DNA from: Holophagales bacterium
Lineage (GTDB): Bacteria; Acidobacteriota; Thermoanaerobaculia; UBA5066
Direction of reading: 5' to 3'
Length of the DNA: 64,000 bases
Assembly: GCA_016719485.1 (NCBI GenBank)
Contig: JADJZB010000022.1
Span: 62,001 to 126,000 of the forward strand
Both the position numbers and the translations under genes were made by a program. Under the pieces are notes generated by a model that saw nothing but the letters and a program-made list of their open reading frames with translations, searched no databases and was not told the origin of the DNA. This document shows, piece by piece, positions 1 through 8,185 of this stretch (position 1 is the stretch's first letter; the number at the start of each line of letters is the position of its first letter).

Positions 1-1
1 G

Positions 2-1237
2 CGCCCCGTCCCCGTGGGGCGCGTCCTCGTCCCCGACTTCCGTCACCGCCCGGCGGGAGTCCCCCTCGTCGGCGCGGCCGACCTCCTCGCGGGGCGCTCC
101 GGCGGGAAACTGCGCGGCCGCGTCGTCTTCCTCGGCGTCACCGCGGCCGGGCTCGGCGACCGCTTCGTCACGCCCGGCTCCCCTTCGGGGACACCCGAGC
201 CGGGCGTTCTCATCCACGCGGCCACCGCCTCCTGCCTCCTCGCGGGCGGGCTCCTCTGGCCCGTCCCGCCGTTCGCCTCCGGCTTCCTCGCGGCGGCGTT
301 CGCCGTTCTGGCCCTCTTCGCGGGACGAAGCGCGGGTCCGCGACGGCGTCTCCTGCTCGGTGCCCTCGCGCTCGTGCCGCTCGGTCTCGGTGCGCCGCTC
401 CTGGCGGCGGGGGTCGAGCTGCCGGTCGCGACGCTCACCGGTGGCACGCTCCTCGTGATCCTCGCGGTCGAGGCGCGCGCGGCGTGGCGGGGCGAGAGGG
501 AGGCGGCCCGCGGAGAAGCCCTGAGGACCGAGGAGGCGGAGGCGCGGCGCGTCGCCGTCCACGAGATGAAGACGCCCCTCACCGCCGTCCGCGGCCTCAC
601 GCAGCTCCTCTCCGGCTTCGACCTCTCGCCGGCCGAGCGCGCGCGCGTCGTGGCGATGGTGGGCGAGGAGACCGAGCGGCTCGGCGGGATGATCGAGTCG
701 CTGAACGCGGTGGAGAAGGTGCGCCTCGCGGACTTCGACGCGACCGCCCGCCCGGTGGACCTCGGCGCCCTCGTCGCGCACAGGGCCGCGGCGATTGGCG
801 CAGGCGCGCCGGGGCGCGTGTCGGCCACGGCGGAGGAGGGCATCCTCGTCCTCGGGGACGAGGGGTTCCTCGCCCGCGTCGTCGACAACCTCGTCGGGAA
901 CGCGCTGAAGTTCTCGCCCCCCTCCTCGCCCGTCCGCCTCGCCGTGACGTTTCGCGGGGACGATGCGCTCCTCAGCGTGACCGACGGGGGACCGGGGATT
1001 CCCGAGGCCGAGCGCGAGAGGGTCTTCGGGAGGTTCGTCCGCGGCAGCGGGACCGGCGGCGCCGAGGGGCTCGGCCTCGGCCTCTCGCTCGTCCGCGAGG
1101 TGGTAACTTGGCACCGCGGGCACGTCTCGGTGCGGAGCGCGGACGGGACGGGAAGCGTTTTCGAGGTCGTCCTCCCCGCTCTCCGGGAGCAGCCCCGCAC
1201 GAAGGAGCCGGACACTGGCCACGATCCTGGTCGTTGA
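2..1237 (+). CDS. CHASE2-type sensor histidine kinase, 5' end cut by window edge
   Basis: The visible 407 residues from the GTG at base 14 form the C-terminal part of a membrane sensor kinase. The frame stays open to the window edge, so the true start lies outside. Residues 1-75 look like the end of an extracytoplasmic CHASE2 domain. Hydrophobic segments follow at about 86-106, 112-131 and 137-153, then a charged helical linker. The phospho-acceptor box is VHEMKTPL with His183; the N box is DNLVGNALKF (291-300), G1 is DGGPGIP (324-330) and G2 is GLGLGLSLV (352-360), so the ATPase core looks intact. It overlaps the following sigma-54 response regulator, its likely phosphorylation partner. The ligand is unknown; CHASE2 is a family-level inference from the tail only. 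Confidence 0.85.
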   Translation, partial: RPVPVGRVLVPDFRHRPAGVPLVGAADLLAGRSGGKLRGRVVFLGVTAAGLGDRFVTPGSPSGTPEPGVLIHAATASCLLAGGLLWPVPPFASGFLAAAFAVLALFAGRSAGPRRRLLLGALALVPLGLGAPLLAAGVELPVATLTGGTLLVILAVEARAAWRGEREAARGEALRTEEAEARRVAVHEMKTPLTAVRGLTQLLSGFDLSPAERARVVAMVGEETERLGGMIESLNAVEKVRLADFDATARPVDLGALVAHRAAAIGAGAPGRVSATAEEGILVLGDEGFLARVVDNLVGNALKFSPPSSPVRLAVTFRGDDALLSVTDGGPGIPEAERERVFGRFVRGSGTGGAEGLGLGLSLVREVVTWHRGHVSVRSADGTGSVFEVVLPALREQPRTKEPDTGHDPGR

Positions 1238-2624
1238 CGACGACACCGCCATCCGCGAGACGGCGGCCCTCGCCCTCGAGAAGGCGGGGTATACGGTCCG
1301 CCGCGCCGCGAGCGTCGCCGAGGCGATGGCGCAGGTCACGCGCGCGCCGGTCGACCTCGTCCTCTCCGACATCTACATGCCGGGAGAGGACGGCCTCTCG
1401 CTCCTCTCCCGCCTGCGCGAGGGATCGCACCCGCCGAAGATCGTCCTGATGACGGCGCGTGGGACGGTCGAGACCGCGACGATCGCCGCCCGCCTCGGCG
1501 TCACCGACTACGTCGCCAAGCCGTTCGACCTCGCGCACCTCCTCGGCCGGATCGCGGCCGCCCTCGCGCCGCCCCCGGCGGGGGGCGAGCCGGTCGACCC
1601 GGACGGGCCGCGGAGCCTCATCGTCGGCTCGCACCCCGCGATGGTCGAGGTCTACAACGCCGTGGCGCGCGTCGCGCGCCTGCCGGTGACGGTCCTCGTC
1701 CTCGGCGAGACCGGCACGGGCAAGGAGCTCGTCGCCCGCGCCCTCCACCAGTTCGGCGCGCACCCCGACGGCCCGTTCGTCGCGGTCCACTGCGGCGCCA
1801 TCCCCGACACGCTCCTGGAGAGCGAGCTCTTCGGGCACGTCCGCGGCGCGTTCACCGGGGCCGACCGCGACCGGCGCGGGGCGCTGCGCGAGGCGCAGCA
1901 CGGCACCGTCTTCCTGGACGAGATCGGCGACGTCTCGCCCTCCTTCCAGACGAAGCTCCTCCGCTTCCTCCAGGAGAAGACGGTGCGGCCCGTCGGCGCG
2001 GAGCGCTCCGAGCCGGTCGACGTGAGGGTCGTCGCCGCGACGCACCGCGACCTCGCCGCGCTCTCGGCCGCGGGGAGCTTCCGGCAGGACCTCTACTTCC
2101 GGCTCGCGGGCTACGAGGTCCGGCTGCCGGCGCTGCGAGAGCGGCTCGCCGACCTGCCGCTCCTCGTCGAGCACTTCCGCGCCGGGGCCGTTCGGGAGCT
2201 GGGCCTCGCCGAAGCGCCCCCCGCCTCTCCCGCGGTCCTCGCCGCCTTCGCGGCGCACGCCTGGCCCGGCAACGTCCGCGAGCTGGAGCAGGTGGTGAGG
2301 CGGCTCCTCATCGACACGGGGGCGCTCTCCGACGCCGCCGTCGCGGCGCGTCTCCTCGCGTCGTCCGGGCGGGCCGCCACCCCGGCGGCAGAGGACGCCG
2401 CCGCTCCCGCTCCTCCCGCGGCCGCCGCCGCTGCCGGACCCGCCGAGGCGCTCTCGAGCCTCGACGAGGTGGAGCGCCGGCACATCCTCGAGGTCCTCTC
2501 CGCCACCGGCGGAAACCGGTCGGCGGCCGCGCGGATCCTCGGCATCGAGCGCAAGACCCTCTCGCGCAAGCTGAAGGCGTGGGGCGCGGCCGACCCGGAC
2601 GGGGACGACCCCGGGTCCGACTGA
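1215..2624 (+). CDS. NtrC-family sigma-54 response regulator, probable CTG start
   Basis: This DNA-binding activator of sigma-54 promoters has receiver, AAA+ and Fis-type HTH domains in about 469 residues. The receiver has the acidic cluster DDD (8-10), phospho-acceptor Asp52 in SDIYMPG, Thr80 and Lys102. The AAA+ domain has Walker A GETGTGKE (164-171), the sigma-54 contact loop GAFTGAD (211-217) and Walker B TVFLDEIGD (231-239). The C-terminal helix-turn-helix includes NRSAAARILGIERKTLSRKL. The first in-frame ATG (1326) would delete the first receiver strand and acidic pocket. No ATG, GTG or TTG lies between the kinase C-terminus and that pocket, but CTG at 1215 sits 7 bases after AAGGAG (1202-1207). 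The start overlaps the kinase gene by 23 bases, so the two are coupled. Confidence 0.88.
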   Translation: MATILVVDDDTAIRETAALALEKAGYTVRRAASVAEAMAQVTRAPVDLVLSDIYMPGEDGLSLLSRLREGSHPPKIVLMTARGTVETATIAARLGVTDYVAKPFDLAHLLGRIAAALAPPPAGGEPVDPDGPRSLIVGSHPAMVEVYNAVARVARLPVTVLVLGETGTGKELVARALHQFGAHPDGPFVAVHCGAIPDTLLESELFGHVRGAFTGADRDRRGALREAQHGTVFLDEIGDVSPSFQTKLLRFLQEKTVRPVGAERSEPVDVRVVAATHRDLAALSAAGSFRQDLYFRLAGYEVRLPALRERLADLPLLVEHFRAGAVRELGLAEAPPASPAVLAAFAAHAWPGNVRELEQVVRRLLIDTGALSDAAVAARLLASSGRAATPAAEDAAAPAPPAAAAAAGPAEALSSLDEVERRHILEVLSATGGNRSAAARILGIERKTLSRKLKAWGAADPDGDDPGSD

Positions 2625-2835
2625 CCCCGGGGCCTGCGTCCTTTCACCCCGCACTGCAGGAGCTGCAGTCGCCGAAAGTCCTCCCGGGAGCCCCCGAATC
2701 GCCCGCGAGCCCCTAAGAATGCGGGTTTGCGCTCTTCACGCGGCGGCCGGCGGCCCCTGGCACGCCTCTTGGAAGGGAGGAAGGCGAACCGGGAGCCGAC
2801 GAGGACGACCCGGAAGCGACGAAAAGGAGACGCAG

Positions 2836-3267
2836 ATGAACAGCACCAAGAAGCTCTCGACCCTCCTCGTGGGCGCCCTCTTCCTGGCCGGCACGCTCGC
2901 CCTCCCCGCCGACGCCCAGCAGGGCCCCGCGAACGGCTCCGGCGCGCAGTCGGGCGAGGCCCGCAAGGCCGGCCCCGGCGACGGCACCGCCCCCGCCCCC
3001 GCCCCGAAGGACGGCACCGGCTACGGCTCGTCCGCGAAATACGGCGGAGAGAACCCGCAGGCCGGCGGCCAGGCCACCGGCAAGGGGACCGGCGCCGGCC
3101 CGGGCAACGGCACCGGCAACGCCGGGAGCGGCCCGAAGGACGGGACCGGCTACGGCAAGGCGAGCGGAAGGGGCTCGGGGAGCGGCACCTGCACCGGGTC
3201 CGGCCCCCAGGGAAGCTCCGGCTCCTCGAGCCGCGGCTCCGGCGGCCGTCGCGGCGGCCGCGGCTGA
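2836..3267 (+). CDS. Secreted Gly-rich protein with KDGTGYG repeats
   Basis: This is a 143-residue protein of unrecognised family. Residues 1-27 form a signal peptide (MNSTKK, a hydrophobic core, then ADA before QQG). The mature part is almost entirely Gly, Ser, Thr, Asn, Pro and Ala. The octapeptide PKDGTGYG occurs at 57-64 and 100-107, GTG/GNG runs lie between them, and the C-terminus is Arg-Gly-rich. A single Cys lies at residue 119. The ATG at 2836 was chosen because AAAAGGAGA (2822-2830) precedes it; upstream in-frame starts would spoil the signal peptide. A strong hairpin follows the stop codon. The downstream DUF2202 gene has a similar GTGTGNGNGG tail, so the two may share a location or partner. 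Confidence 0.75.
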   Translation: MNSTKKLSTLLVGALFLAGTLALPADAQQGPANGSGAQSGEARKAGPGDGTAPAPAPKDGTGYGSSAKYGGENPQAGGQATGKGTGAGPGNGTGNAGSGPKDGTGYGKASGRGSGSGTCTGSGPQGSSGSSSRGSGGRRGGRG

Positions 3268-3301
3268 ACGCCGGGCCGTAACGAATCCTCCCGAACCACC
3301 C

Positions 3302-3332
3302 GGAGCGGCCCCGAACGGGTCGGGGCCGCTCC
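3302..3332 (+). terminator. Hairpin terminator after the Gly-rich gene
   Basis: A perfect 13-bp stem with a 5-base loop has outer arms GGAGCGGCCCC and GGGGCCGCTCC, 34 bases after the stop codon. No U tract follows, as with the other hairpins here. Confidence 0.6.
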
Positions 3333-3404
3333 CTCCCGATCCGAGCCACTCCCGACGAAGCGCCCAGATAAAGACCGGACCCGCGGGTCCACAAGGAGAA
3401 AGCC

Positions 3405-4282
3405 ATGAGAAGCCACGCCCTTTCGACGTTCGTCCTCCTCGCTTCCTTCGCCGTCTCCACGCCGCTCGCCGCCGCCGGCCCCGGCAAGCCGACCGACCCG
3501 CCGTGCGACGGCCTCTCCACCTACATGGCGACGCTCCCCGTCGCGCCGCTCTCCGACGTCGAGAAGGAAGGCCTGCTCTTCACCCGTGAGGAGGAGAAGC
3601 TGGCCCGCGACGTCTACACCGCGCTCGCCGCGAAGTGGGGCCAGCGCGCCTTCACGGCGATCGCCGCCGCCGAGCAGCAGCACATGGACGCCGTGGCCTT
3701 CCTCCTGACGCGCTACGAGCTGGCCGACCCGGCTGACGGTAAGGCTCCCGGCGTTTTCGCGAACGAGCGGCTCCAGGCTCTCTACGTGAGCCTCGTCGAG
3801 AAGGGCTCCGTCAGCCTCGCCGAGGCGTTCGTCGTCGGGGCGACGATCGAAGACCTCGACCTCGCCGACGTCGAAGAGCTGATCGAGGACGCCGACAACG
3901 TCGACGTCGACACGGTGATGCAGAACCTCGCGAAAGGATCGCGCAACCATCTCCGCTCCTTCGTCGCCCTCCTCGCCGCTTCCGGCGTGACCTACGTACC
4001 CCAGTTCCTGAGCCCGGAGGAGGCCGCCGAGATCATCTCGACGCCGGCCGAACGGCACGTCGTCTATGACGCGGCCGGCCTGCCCGTCGAAGGGATCCCC
4101 GCCGGCCCTTGCGACGGGCTGGGGCTGCTGCAGGCCAGGGCCCCAGGGGACCCGCGGCAGGCCAGGGGCCGGCCGGTGGCCAGGGCAGCTGTGACGGCAC
4201 GGGCACGGGAACCGGGAACGGCAACGGCGGCGCGACCAGCGGCGGGAACGGCAACGGTGGCGGCAACGGCGGAGGCAATTGA
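3405..4282 (+). CDS. Secreted DUF2202 (ferritin-like) protein with Gly/Asn-rich tail; apparent frameshift
   Basis: Residues 1-24 are a signal peptide. Residues about 47-215 match the DUF2202 family, predicted to form a ferritin-like helical bundle. EEEKLARDVY (62-71), EQQHMDA (90-96) and NHLRSF (181-186) supply candidate Glu/His metal ligands. The biochemical role of DUF2202 is not established. After GPCDG (235-239) the original frame turns into Arg-rich sequence with no relation to the family and runs to 4463. The frame one base back reads GQGPAGGQGSCDGTGTGTGN and continues Gly/Asn-rich to a TGA at 4280-4282. A one-base shift between about 4110 and 4141 is therefore likely, giving about 292 residues. 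Sequencing error, a real mutation or slippage cannot be told apart. The start ATG has AAGGAG upstream. Confidence 0.75.
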
Positions 4283-4307
4283 CGAGCCGCCAGTCGGGTT
4301 CGCAGCC

Positions 4308-4346
4308 CGGGCGGCCCGAGGGGCGGGCCGGCAGAGGGGCCGCCCG
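4308..4346 (+). terminator. Hairpin after the DUF2202 gene
   Basis: Arms CGGGCGGCCC (4308-4317) and GGGCCGCCCG (4337-4346) are perfectly complementary around a 19-base loop. The hairpin lies 26 bases after the stop of the Gly-rich frame, which supports that frame as the true end of the gene. No U tract is present. Confidence 0.45.
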
Positions 4347-4447
4347 CCCCCGTTTCCGGCGCTCCAGCCCCCGGGGACTCCGCCGGAGAGGCCTCGCGCG
4401 GAACGACGGGAAGGAGATGAAGCCAGTGGCAGACGAAACCCCTCCCC

Positions 4448-4453
4448 TAGAAT
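4448..4453 (+). promoter_or_regulatory. -10 hexamer for a leaderless antiporter transcript
   Basis: TAGAAT ends exactly 6 bases before the GTG at 4460, and no Shine-Dalgarno sequence is visible. Transcription would start at or next to the start codon. This favours GTG 4460 over the in-frame GTG at 4454. No good -35 box is seen. Confidence 0.5.
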
Positions 4454-4459
4454 GTGCCT

Positions 4460-5713
4460 GTGACGCCCTCGGCGTTCCTCTGGCTGCTGGGAGCGCTCCT
4501 CGTCCTCTCGTACGCGGCGGACGTCCTCTTCCTCCGCACCCGCGTCCCGGCCGCGGTCCTCCTCATCGCGTTCGGCGTTCTCCTCGGACCGGTCCTGAAG
4601 ATCCTCCCCGGCGCCGAGTTCCTCAGGGCCGCCCCTTACTTCGGCGGCCTCGCCCTCGTCACGATCCTCTTCGAGGGCGGCATGGGCCTCGACCTCGACG
4701 AGTCGATCAAGGGGCTCGCCGCGGGCACCCTCCTCGCGGCGCTCAGCTTCGTCCTCACGGCCGGAACGATCGCCCTTCTCGCCCACGGGGTCCTGGGCCT
4801 CCCCGGTCCCTCGGCGCTCGCCCTCGGCTCGGTCCTGGGCGTCCCGTCGAGCGCGGTCGTCCTTCCGGTCCTCGGCACCCTCGGCCTGGGGACGGAACTG
4901 CGGACCCGGCTCGTCCTCGACGCCGCCACCGCGGACGTCCTCGGCATCCTCGGTGTCGAGATCGCGATCGGCGCGCTCTCGGGCCAGTCGGTCCCGGCCC
5001 TCGTCCTGAGGTCCACGGTGGTGGGTTTCGCGGTCGGGGCGGCGGTGGCCGTCGGGGTGGGCCTCGTCTGGAGCCGCTACCTCCGCTGGGCCTCCGGAAC
5101 GGGCGCCCTGCGCCTCGGCGAGGCCCTGACGTTCGGAGTCGCCCTCCTCCTCGACGGCTCCGTGAGCGCCATGGGCGGCGCCTCGGCCGTCGCCGTCGTC
5201 GCCTTCGGGATCGTCCTCGCCAACGAGCCCGTCCTGCTGCAGCGCGCGTTCCGGCGGGAGCTCCCGGAGCAGGACGTGAGGAGCTTCGAGGAAATGCGCG
5301 AGGCGATCCACCGCTTCATGCGCCAGACGACGTTCGTCGTCCTGACGTTCTTCTTCGTCTTCCTCGGAGTCGTCGTCGACTGGAGGGGGATCACGCCGAG
5401 GACGGGTGCTGCGGCGGTGGCCTTCGCCGCGATCTGCGTCCTCGGCCGGCGCGCGGCGATCGTCGGCGTGAACCGGGTCGGCCTCCTGCCGCTCACGCGG
5501 GCCGAGACGAACGACGTCGCCGCCCTCTTCCCGCGCGGGCTCGTGACGGCCGTCCTGGCCTTCGAGGCGATGGCGGCGGGCCTCCCGGGATCCGAGAGCT
5601 TCCCGCTCTACGCGTTCGTCGTCCTCGTCGTCACGAACCTCGCGATGGTCTTCGCGTTCCAGGCGACCCGGCGGGGGCAGGCAAGGGTTCTTTCCGCCGG
5701 CCGCATCGCCTGA
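4460..5713 (+). CDS. Monovalent cation/proton antiporter (NhaP/CPA-type)
   Basis: This 417-residue inner-membrane protein is almost entirely hydrophobic, with about 11-12 predicted helices, and would exchange Na+ or K+ for H+. It opens with a first helix FLWLLGALLVLSYAADVLFL and then RVPAAVLLIAFGVLLGPVL, the typical beginning of CPA antiporters. The discontinuous-helix region holds GVPSSAVVLPVLGTLGLG and then LDAATADVLGIL. The ion-binding pair here reads Ala-Asp rather than the Asn-Asp usual in CPA1 or Asp-Asp in electrogenic members, so stoichiometry cannot be guessed. There is no C-terminal nucleotide-binding domain. It appears monocistronic and is placed after a hairpin. The start follows the -10-like hexamer at 4448. 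Confidence 0.85.
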   Translation: MTPSAFLWLLGALLVLSYAADVLFLRTRVPAAVLLIAFGVLLGPVLKILPGAEFLRAAPYFGGLALVTILFEGGMGLDLDESIKGLAAGTLLAALSFVLTAGTIALLAHGVLGLPGPSALALGSVLGVPSSAVVLPVLGTLGLGTELRTRLVLDAATADVLGILGVEIAIGALSGQSVPALVLRSTVVGFAVGAAVAVGVGLVWSRYLRWASGTGALRLGEALTFGVALLLDGSVSAMGGASAVAVVAFGIVLANEPVLLQRAFRRELPEQDVRSFEEMREAIHRFMRQTTFVVLTFFFVFLGVVVDWRGITPRTGAAAVAFAAICVLGRRAAIVGVNRVGLLPLTRAETNDVAALFPRGLVTAVLAFEAMAAGLPGSESFPLYAFVVLVVTNLAMVFAFQATRRGQARVLSAGRIA

Positions 5714-5745
5714 CCCGGCCACCCGGCTCTCTCCCTCCCGGCTGC

Positions 5746-5751
5746 TATCGT
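5746..5751 (+). promoter_or_regulatory. -10 hexamer for a leaderless transcript of the 5758 operon
   Basis: TATCGT ends 6 bases before the ATG at 5758. There is no Shine-Dalgarno sequence in the intervening CCCGCC. No convincing -35 box is seen. Confidence 0.45.
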
Positions 5752-5757
5752 CCCGCC

Positions 5758-6228
5758 ATGCCTCCCGGCCCGCACCACCACCGCTCGCAGTCCGCGGTGA
5801 CGCGCTTCATCCGCCCCGAGGAGATCGACGCGCTTCTCGAGCCGTGGGTCGCCGACCCAGCGGACCGGAGGTTCCTCACCCGCTGCCTCGTGGAGGAGGG
5901 GCCGCTCCACCACCGCGGCGCCAACTTCGTCCTCCTGAAGCTCCTGGGCGACCTCGCGAAGGCCCTCGGGGCGGACGGTCGAGGAAGCGGCCCGGGCCTT
6001 CCGGTCCCCATGCGCCTGCCGCCCCACCTGCGGCACGAGGGAGGCGAGGACGCCACCTACCCGATCCGCCTGCCGGAGGCGGCGGTCGAACGCCTCGCCC
6101 CCCGCGAGAGCCGCGACTTCGACGCCATCGTCGACTGCCTCGCCGACGGCCCGCCGCAGCACGCGGTCGCCAACGTCGTGATGGCGACCATCCTCCACGA
6201 GCTCCTCGACCGCGCCGCGAGGCGATGA
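5758..6228 (+). CDS. Unrecognised 156-aa soluble protein, first gene of a permease operon
   Basis: I do not recognise the family. The protein is soluble, with no signal peptide or membrane segment. After a short His-containing N-terminus, residues 15-60 look helical (VTRFIRPEEIDALLEPWV and a Leu-rich KLLGDLAKAL helix). An acidic/Gly linker comes next, and a C-terminal helical part ends HAVANVVMATILHELLDRAARR. One Cys lies in RRFLTRCLVEEG and another in IVDCLADG. The stop codon overlaps the next start as ATGA, so it is translationally coupled to the next unknown gene and through it to the permease at 6860. A role in regulating or accompanying that permease is inference only. Confidence 0.7.
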   Translation: MPPGPHHHRSQSAVTRFIRPEEIDALLEPWVADPADRRFLTRCLVEEGPLHHRGANFVLLKLLGDLAKALGADGRGSGPGLPVPMRLPPHLRHEGGEDATYPIRLPEAAVERLAPRESRDFDAIVDCLADGPPQHAVANVVMATILHELLDRAARR

Positions 6229-6863
6229 GCCTCTTCGGCCCCGGCCTCGAGGACGCCTTCCGGACCGCGGCCGCCGAGCTCGGAATGTGCAGCGCCTCCC
6301 GCCTCTTCGTGAGGGAGGCTTCCGCGGCCGGAACGGAGGCTCTCGTGGAGCTCCGGGACCGGCTCGGCCGGCCCTTCCCGGTCCTCGACGCCGTCTCCGC
6401 CGCGGCCCTCGACGGGAATCCGTCCCACGAGCCAGACCCCGAACCGGTACTCGAGGCGCTCTCCGGCCTCCGGCGCATCCTCGTCGTCGGCTTCGAGGCC
6501 GACTTCCTCGATGCGCTCGTCCCGGCGCTTCCCGCGCACGAGGTCCGCATCGGCCTCGTGAGGACCGCGACCCTCGAGGCCGACTGGACCCGGCTCGCCG
6601 ACAACTACGCCGGCCGCCTCGAGCTCGTCGAGATGCCGGCCCTTGCGAGCTGGGCCGGGTCGAAGAGCGGCCTGATGACCTTCGTCTACGGCGTCGAGGG
6701 CGAGGTCACCCACGTCGCGCCGGCGTGGCTCAGGGTCGCGGGAGACGACGTGAGGCCGATCTTCCGCGAGCTCGTCGGCTGGGACGTCCTCGGCCGTCCC
6801 ATGGGCCTCTACCCCCGCTGGCTCACCGAGGTCCCCGCGGGGACCTTCACGAGGCTCGTGTGA
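6225..6863 (+). CDS. Unrecognised 212-aa protein coupled to permease
   Basis: No family is recognised. The protein is soluble with mixed alpha/beta character. A central segment RRILVVGFEADFLDALVPAL followed by HEVRIGLVRTA resembles two strands of a Rossmann-like sheet, but no full nucleotide-binding motif is seen. The C-terminal third is rich in aromatic residues (SGLMTFVYGVEGEVTHVAPAWL, GLYPRWL). It starts inside the stop of the preceding gene (ATGA) and its own stop is overlapped by the permease start (GTGTGA), so the three genes form one tight operon. Start choice rests on these overlaps. The conserved-looking C-terminus makes it a credible real gene, but its function is unknown. Confidence 0.7.
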   Translation: MSLFGPGLEDAFRTAAAELGMCSASRLFVREASAAGTEALVELRDRLGRPFPVLDAVSAAALDGNPSHEPDPEPVLEALSGLRRILVVGFEADFLDALVPALPAHEVRIGLVRTATLEADWTRLADNYAGRLELVEMPALASWAGSKSGLMTFVYGVEGEVTHVAPAWLRVAGDDVRPIFRELVGWDVLGRPMGLYPRWLTEVPAGTFTRLV

Positions 6864-8185
6864 CGCCCGCCGCCGCCGCGACGGCGGCCATCCTCGCCGC
6901 TGCGATCCTCCTGCAGGCGGCGCGGCCTTCGCTTCGCCTCGTCGTCGTCACGTTCGGGGCCGCCCTTTCGTGCCTCGTCGTCAGCCTCGCCGGCATCTCG
7001 ACGACGGGGAAGCTCCTCGCGGGCGTCCCCTGGGACGTCCTCGTCCTCCTCGTCGGTCTCGGCCTCGTCACCGAGGTCCTCGTCGCATCGCGCCTCTTCG
7101 GCCTCCTCGCCGTCCGGGTCGCGCGCGCCACGCGCGCCGCGCCGCGCCTCCTCGCGGTCGTCCTCGTCGCCGGGATGTACGCCGTGAGCGGCCTCGTCAA
7201 CAACCTCACGGCGCTGATGCTCCTCCTGCCGGTGATCCTGATCGTCTTCCGGCTCATGGGGGTCTCGCAGCGCTACCTCACCTGGACCCTCTCGACGCTC
7301 CTCGTCGCCTGCAACCTGGGCGGCGCCGCGACCCCCATCGGCGACTTCCCGGCGATCCTCCTGCTGGGCCGCGGCGCGATGGGGTTCACGGACTACCTCG
7401 TTCGCGCCGCGCCCCTGACGCTCGTCGCGCTCGTCGTCCTCCTGGCCGTCGTCTTCGGGTTCGCCCGGCCCGAGAGAGGGCTCGCGCAGACGCCGCTCTC
7501 GGCCCGCCTGACGGTCGCGACGCTCTCGGCCTTCTACCGCGGCGTCCGCCTCGACCGCCGCGCCCTCCTCTGCGGGCTCCTCCCGCTCGCGGGCATGGTC
7601 GCCGCGTGGCTGCTCGTCCCGGCCTCCTCGGGCGTCGGCCCCGAGCTGATCTGCTGGGTCGGGACCGCGACCGCCCTCCTCTCGGCCGGTAAGCTCGGCG
7701 AGAGGCTCGCCCGGACGCGCGTCGACGTGGAGGCGACCCTCTTTCTCCTCTGCCTCTTCGTCATGGTGGGCGCGGTGCGCGAGACGGGCGTCTTCCAGGA
7801 GGCCGCCGGCCTTCTGGCGTCGCTCCCGGTCCCGCCGACGGCCCAGGTCGCCGTCTTCCTCGTCTCCTCCGCCTTCCTCACCGGCGTCTTCTCCGCCGGG
7901 CCGAGCATGGCGGCGCTCCTCGAGGTCGCCGAGGTGCTGGCCCGCGACCACCCGCCGGAGGCGATCTACGTCGGCCTCGCGCTCTCGGTCTGCGCGGGCA
8001 GCTCCCTCTTCCTCACGGCGGCGACCGCCGGCCCGCTGACGCAGGCCCTGGTGGAGCGCGCCGGCCTGCGCGGCGACGACGGGACGCCCCTCCAGCTCGG
8101 CTTCTTCCAGTTCGCGCCGGTCGGGTTCCTCGCCTTCGGGATCATCCTCGCCGTCGGGCTGGTCTCGACGATCCTCGCGCTGTAG
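6860..8185 (+). CDS. ArsB/NhaD-like permease (ion transporter superfamily)
   Basis: This 441-residue polytopic inner-membrane protein has about 11-12 hydrophobic helices in two related halves. The first half has the re-entrant hairpin VSGLVNNLTALMLLLPV followed by CNLGGAATPIGDFPAILLLG. These correspond to the DNxT and GG-x-ATxIGDxPN motifs of the ArsB/NhaD/SLC13 ion transporter superfamily. The second half has TGVFSAGPSMAALLEVAE and SSLFLTAATAGPLTQAL in the equivalent places. The changed motifs (VNN, FPA, AGPSM) make arsenite or sodium specificity uncertain; an anion or Na+/H+ function is possible. GTG 6860 overlaps the upstream stop. The last 44 bases overlap the convergent MarR gene. Confidence 0.8.
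   Translation: MTPAAAATAAILAAAILLQAARPSLRLVVVTFGAALSCLVVSLAGISTTGKLLAGVPWDVLVLLVGLGLVTEVLVASRLFGLLAVRVARATRAAPRLLAVVLVAGMYAVSGLVNNLTALMLLLPVILIVFRLMGVSQRYLTWTLSTLLVACNLGGAATPIGDFPAILLLGRGAMGFTDYLVRAAPLTLVALVVLLAVVFGFARPERGLAQTPLSARLTVATLSAFYRGVRLDRRALLCGLLPLAGMVAAWLLVPASSGVGPELICWVGTATALLSAGKLGERLARTRVDVEATLFLLCLFVMVGAVRETGVFQEAAGLLASLPVPPTAQVAVFLVSSAFLTGVFSAGPSMAALLEVAEVLARDHPPEAIYVGLALSVCAGSSLFLTAATAGPLTQALVERAGLRGDDGTPLQLGFFQFAPVGFLAFGIILAVGLVSTILAL

Noticed and set aside
4417..4460. ATG at 4417 after AAGGAG as the start of the antiporter
   Set aside because: It is in a different frame, and the antiporter frame has its first sensible start at GTG 4454/4460.
4064..5722. 552-codon minus-strand ORF opposite the antiporter
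   Set aside because: It is highly charged repetitive sequence; the plus strand encodes a regular membrane protein with a promoter-like box.
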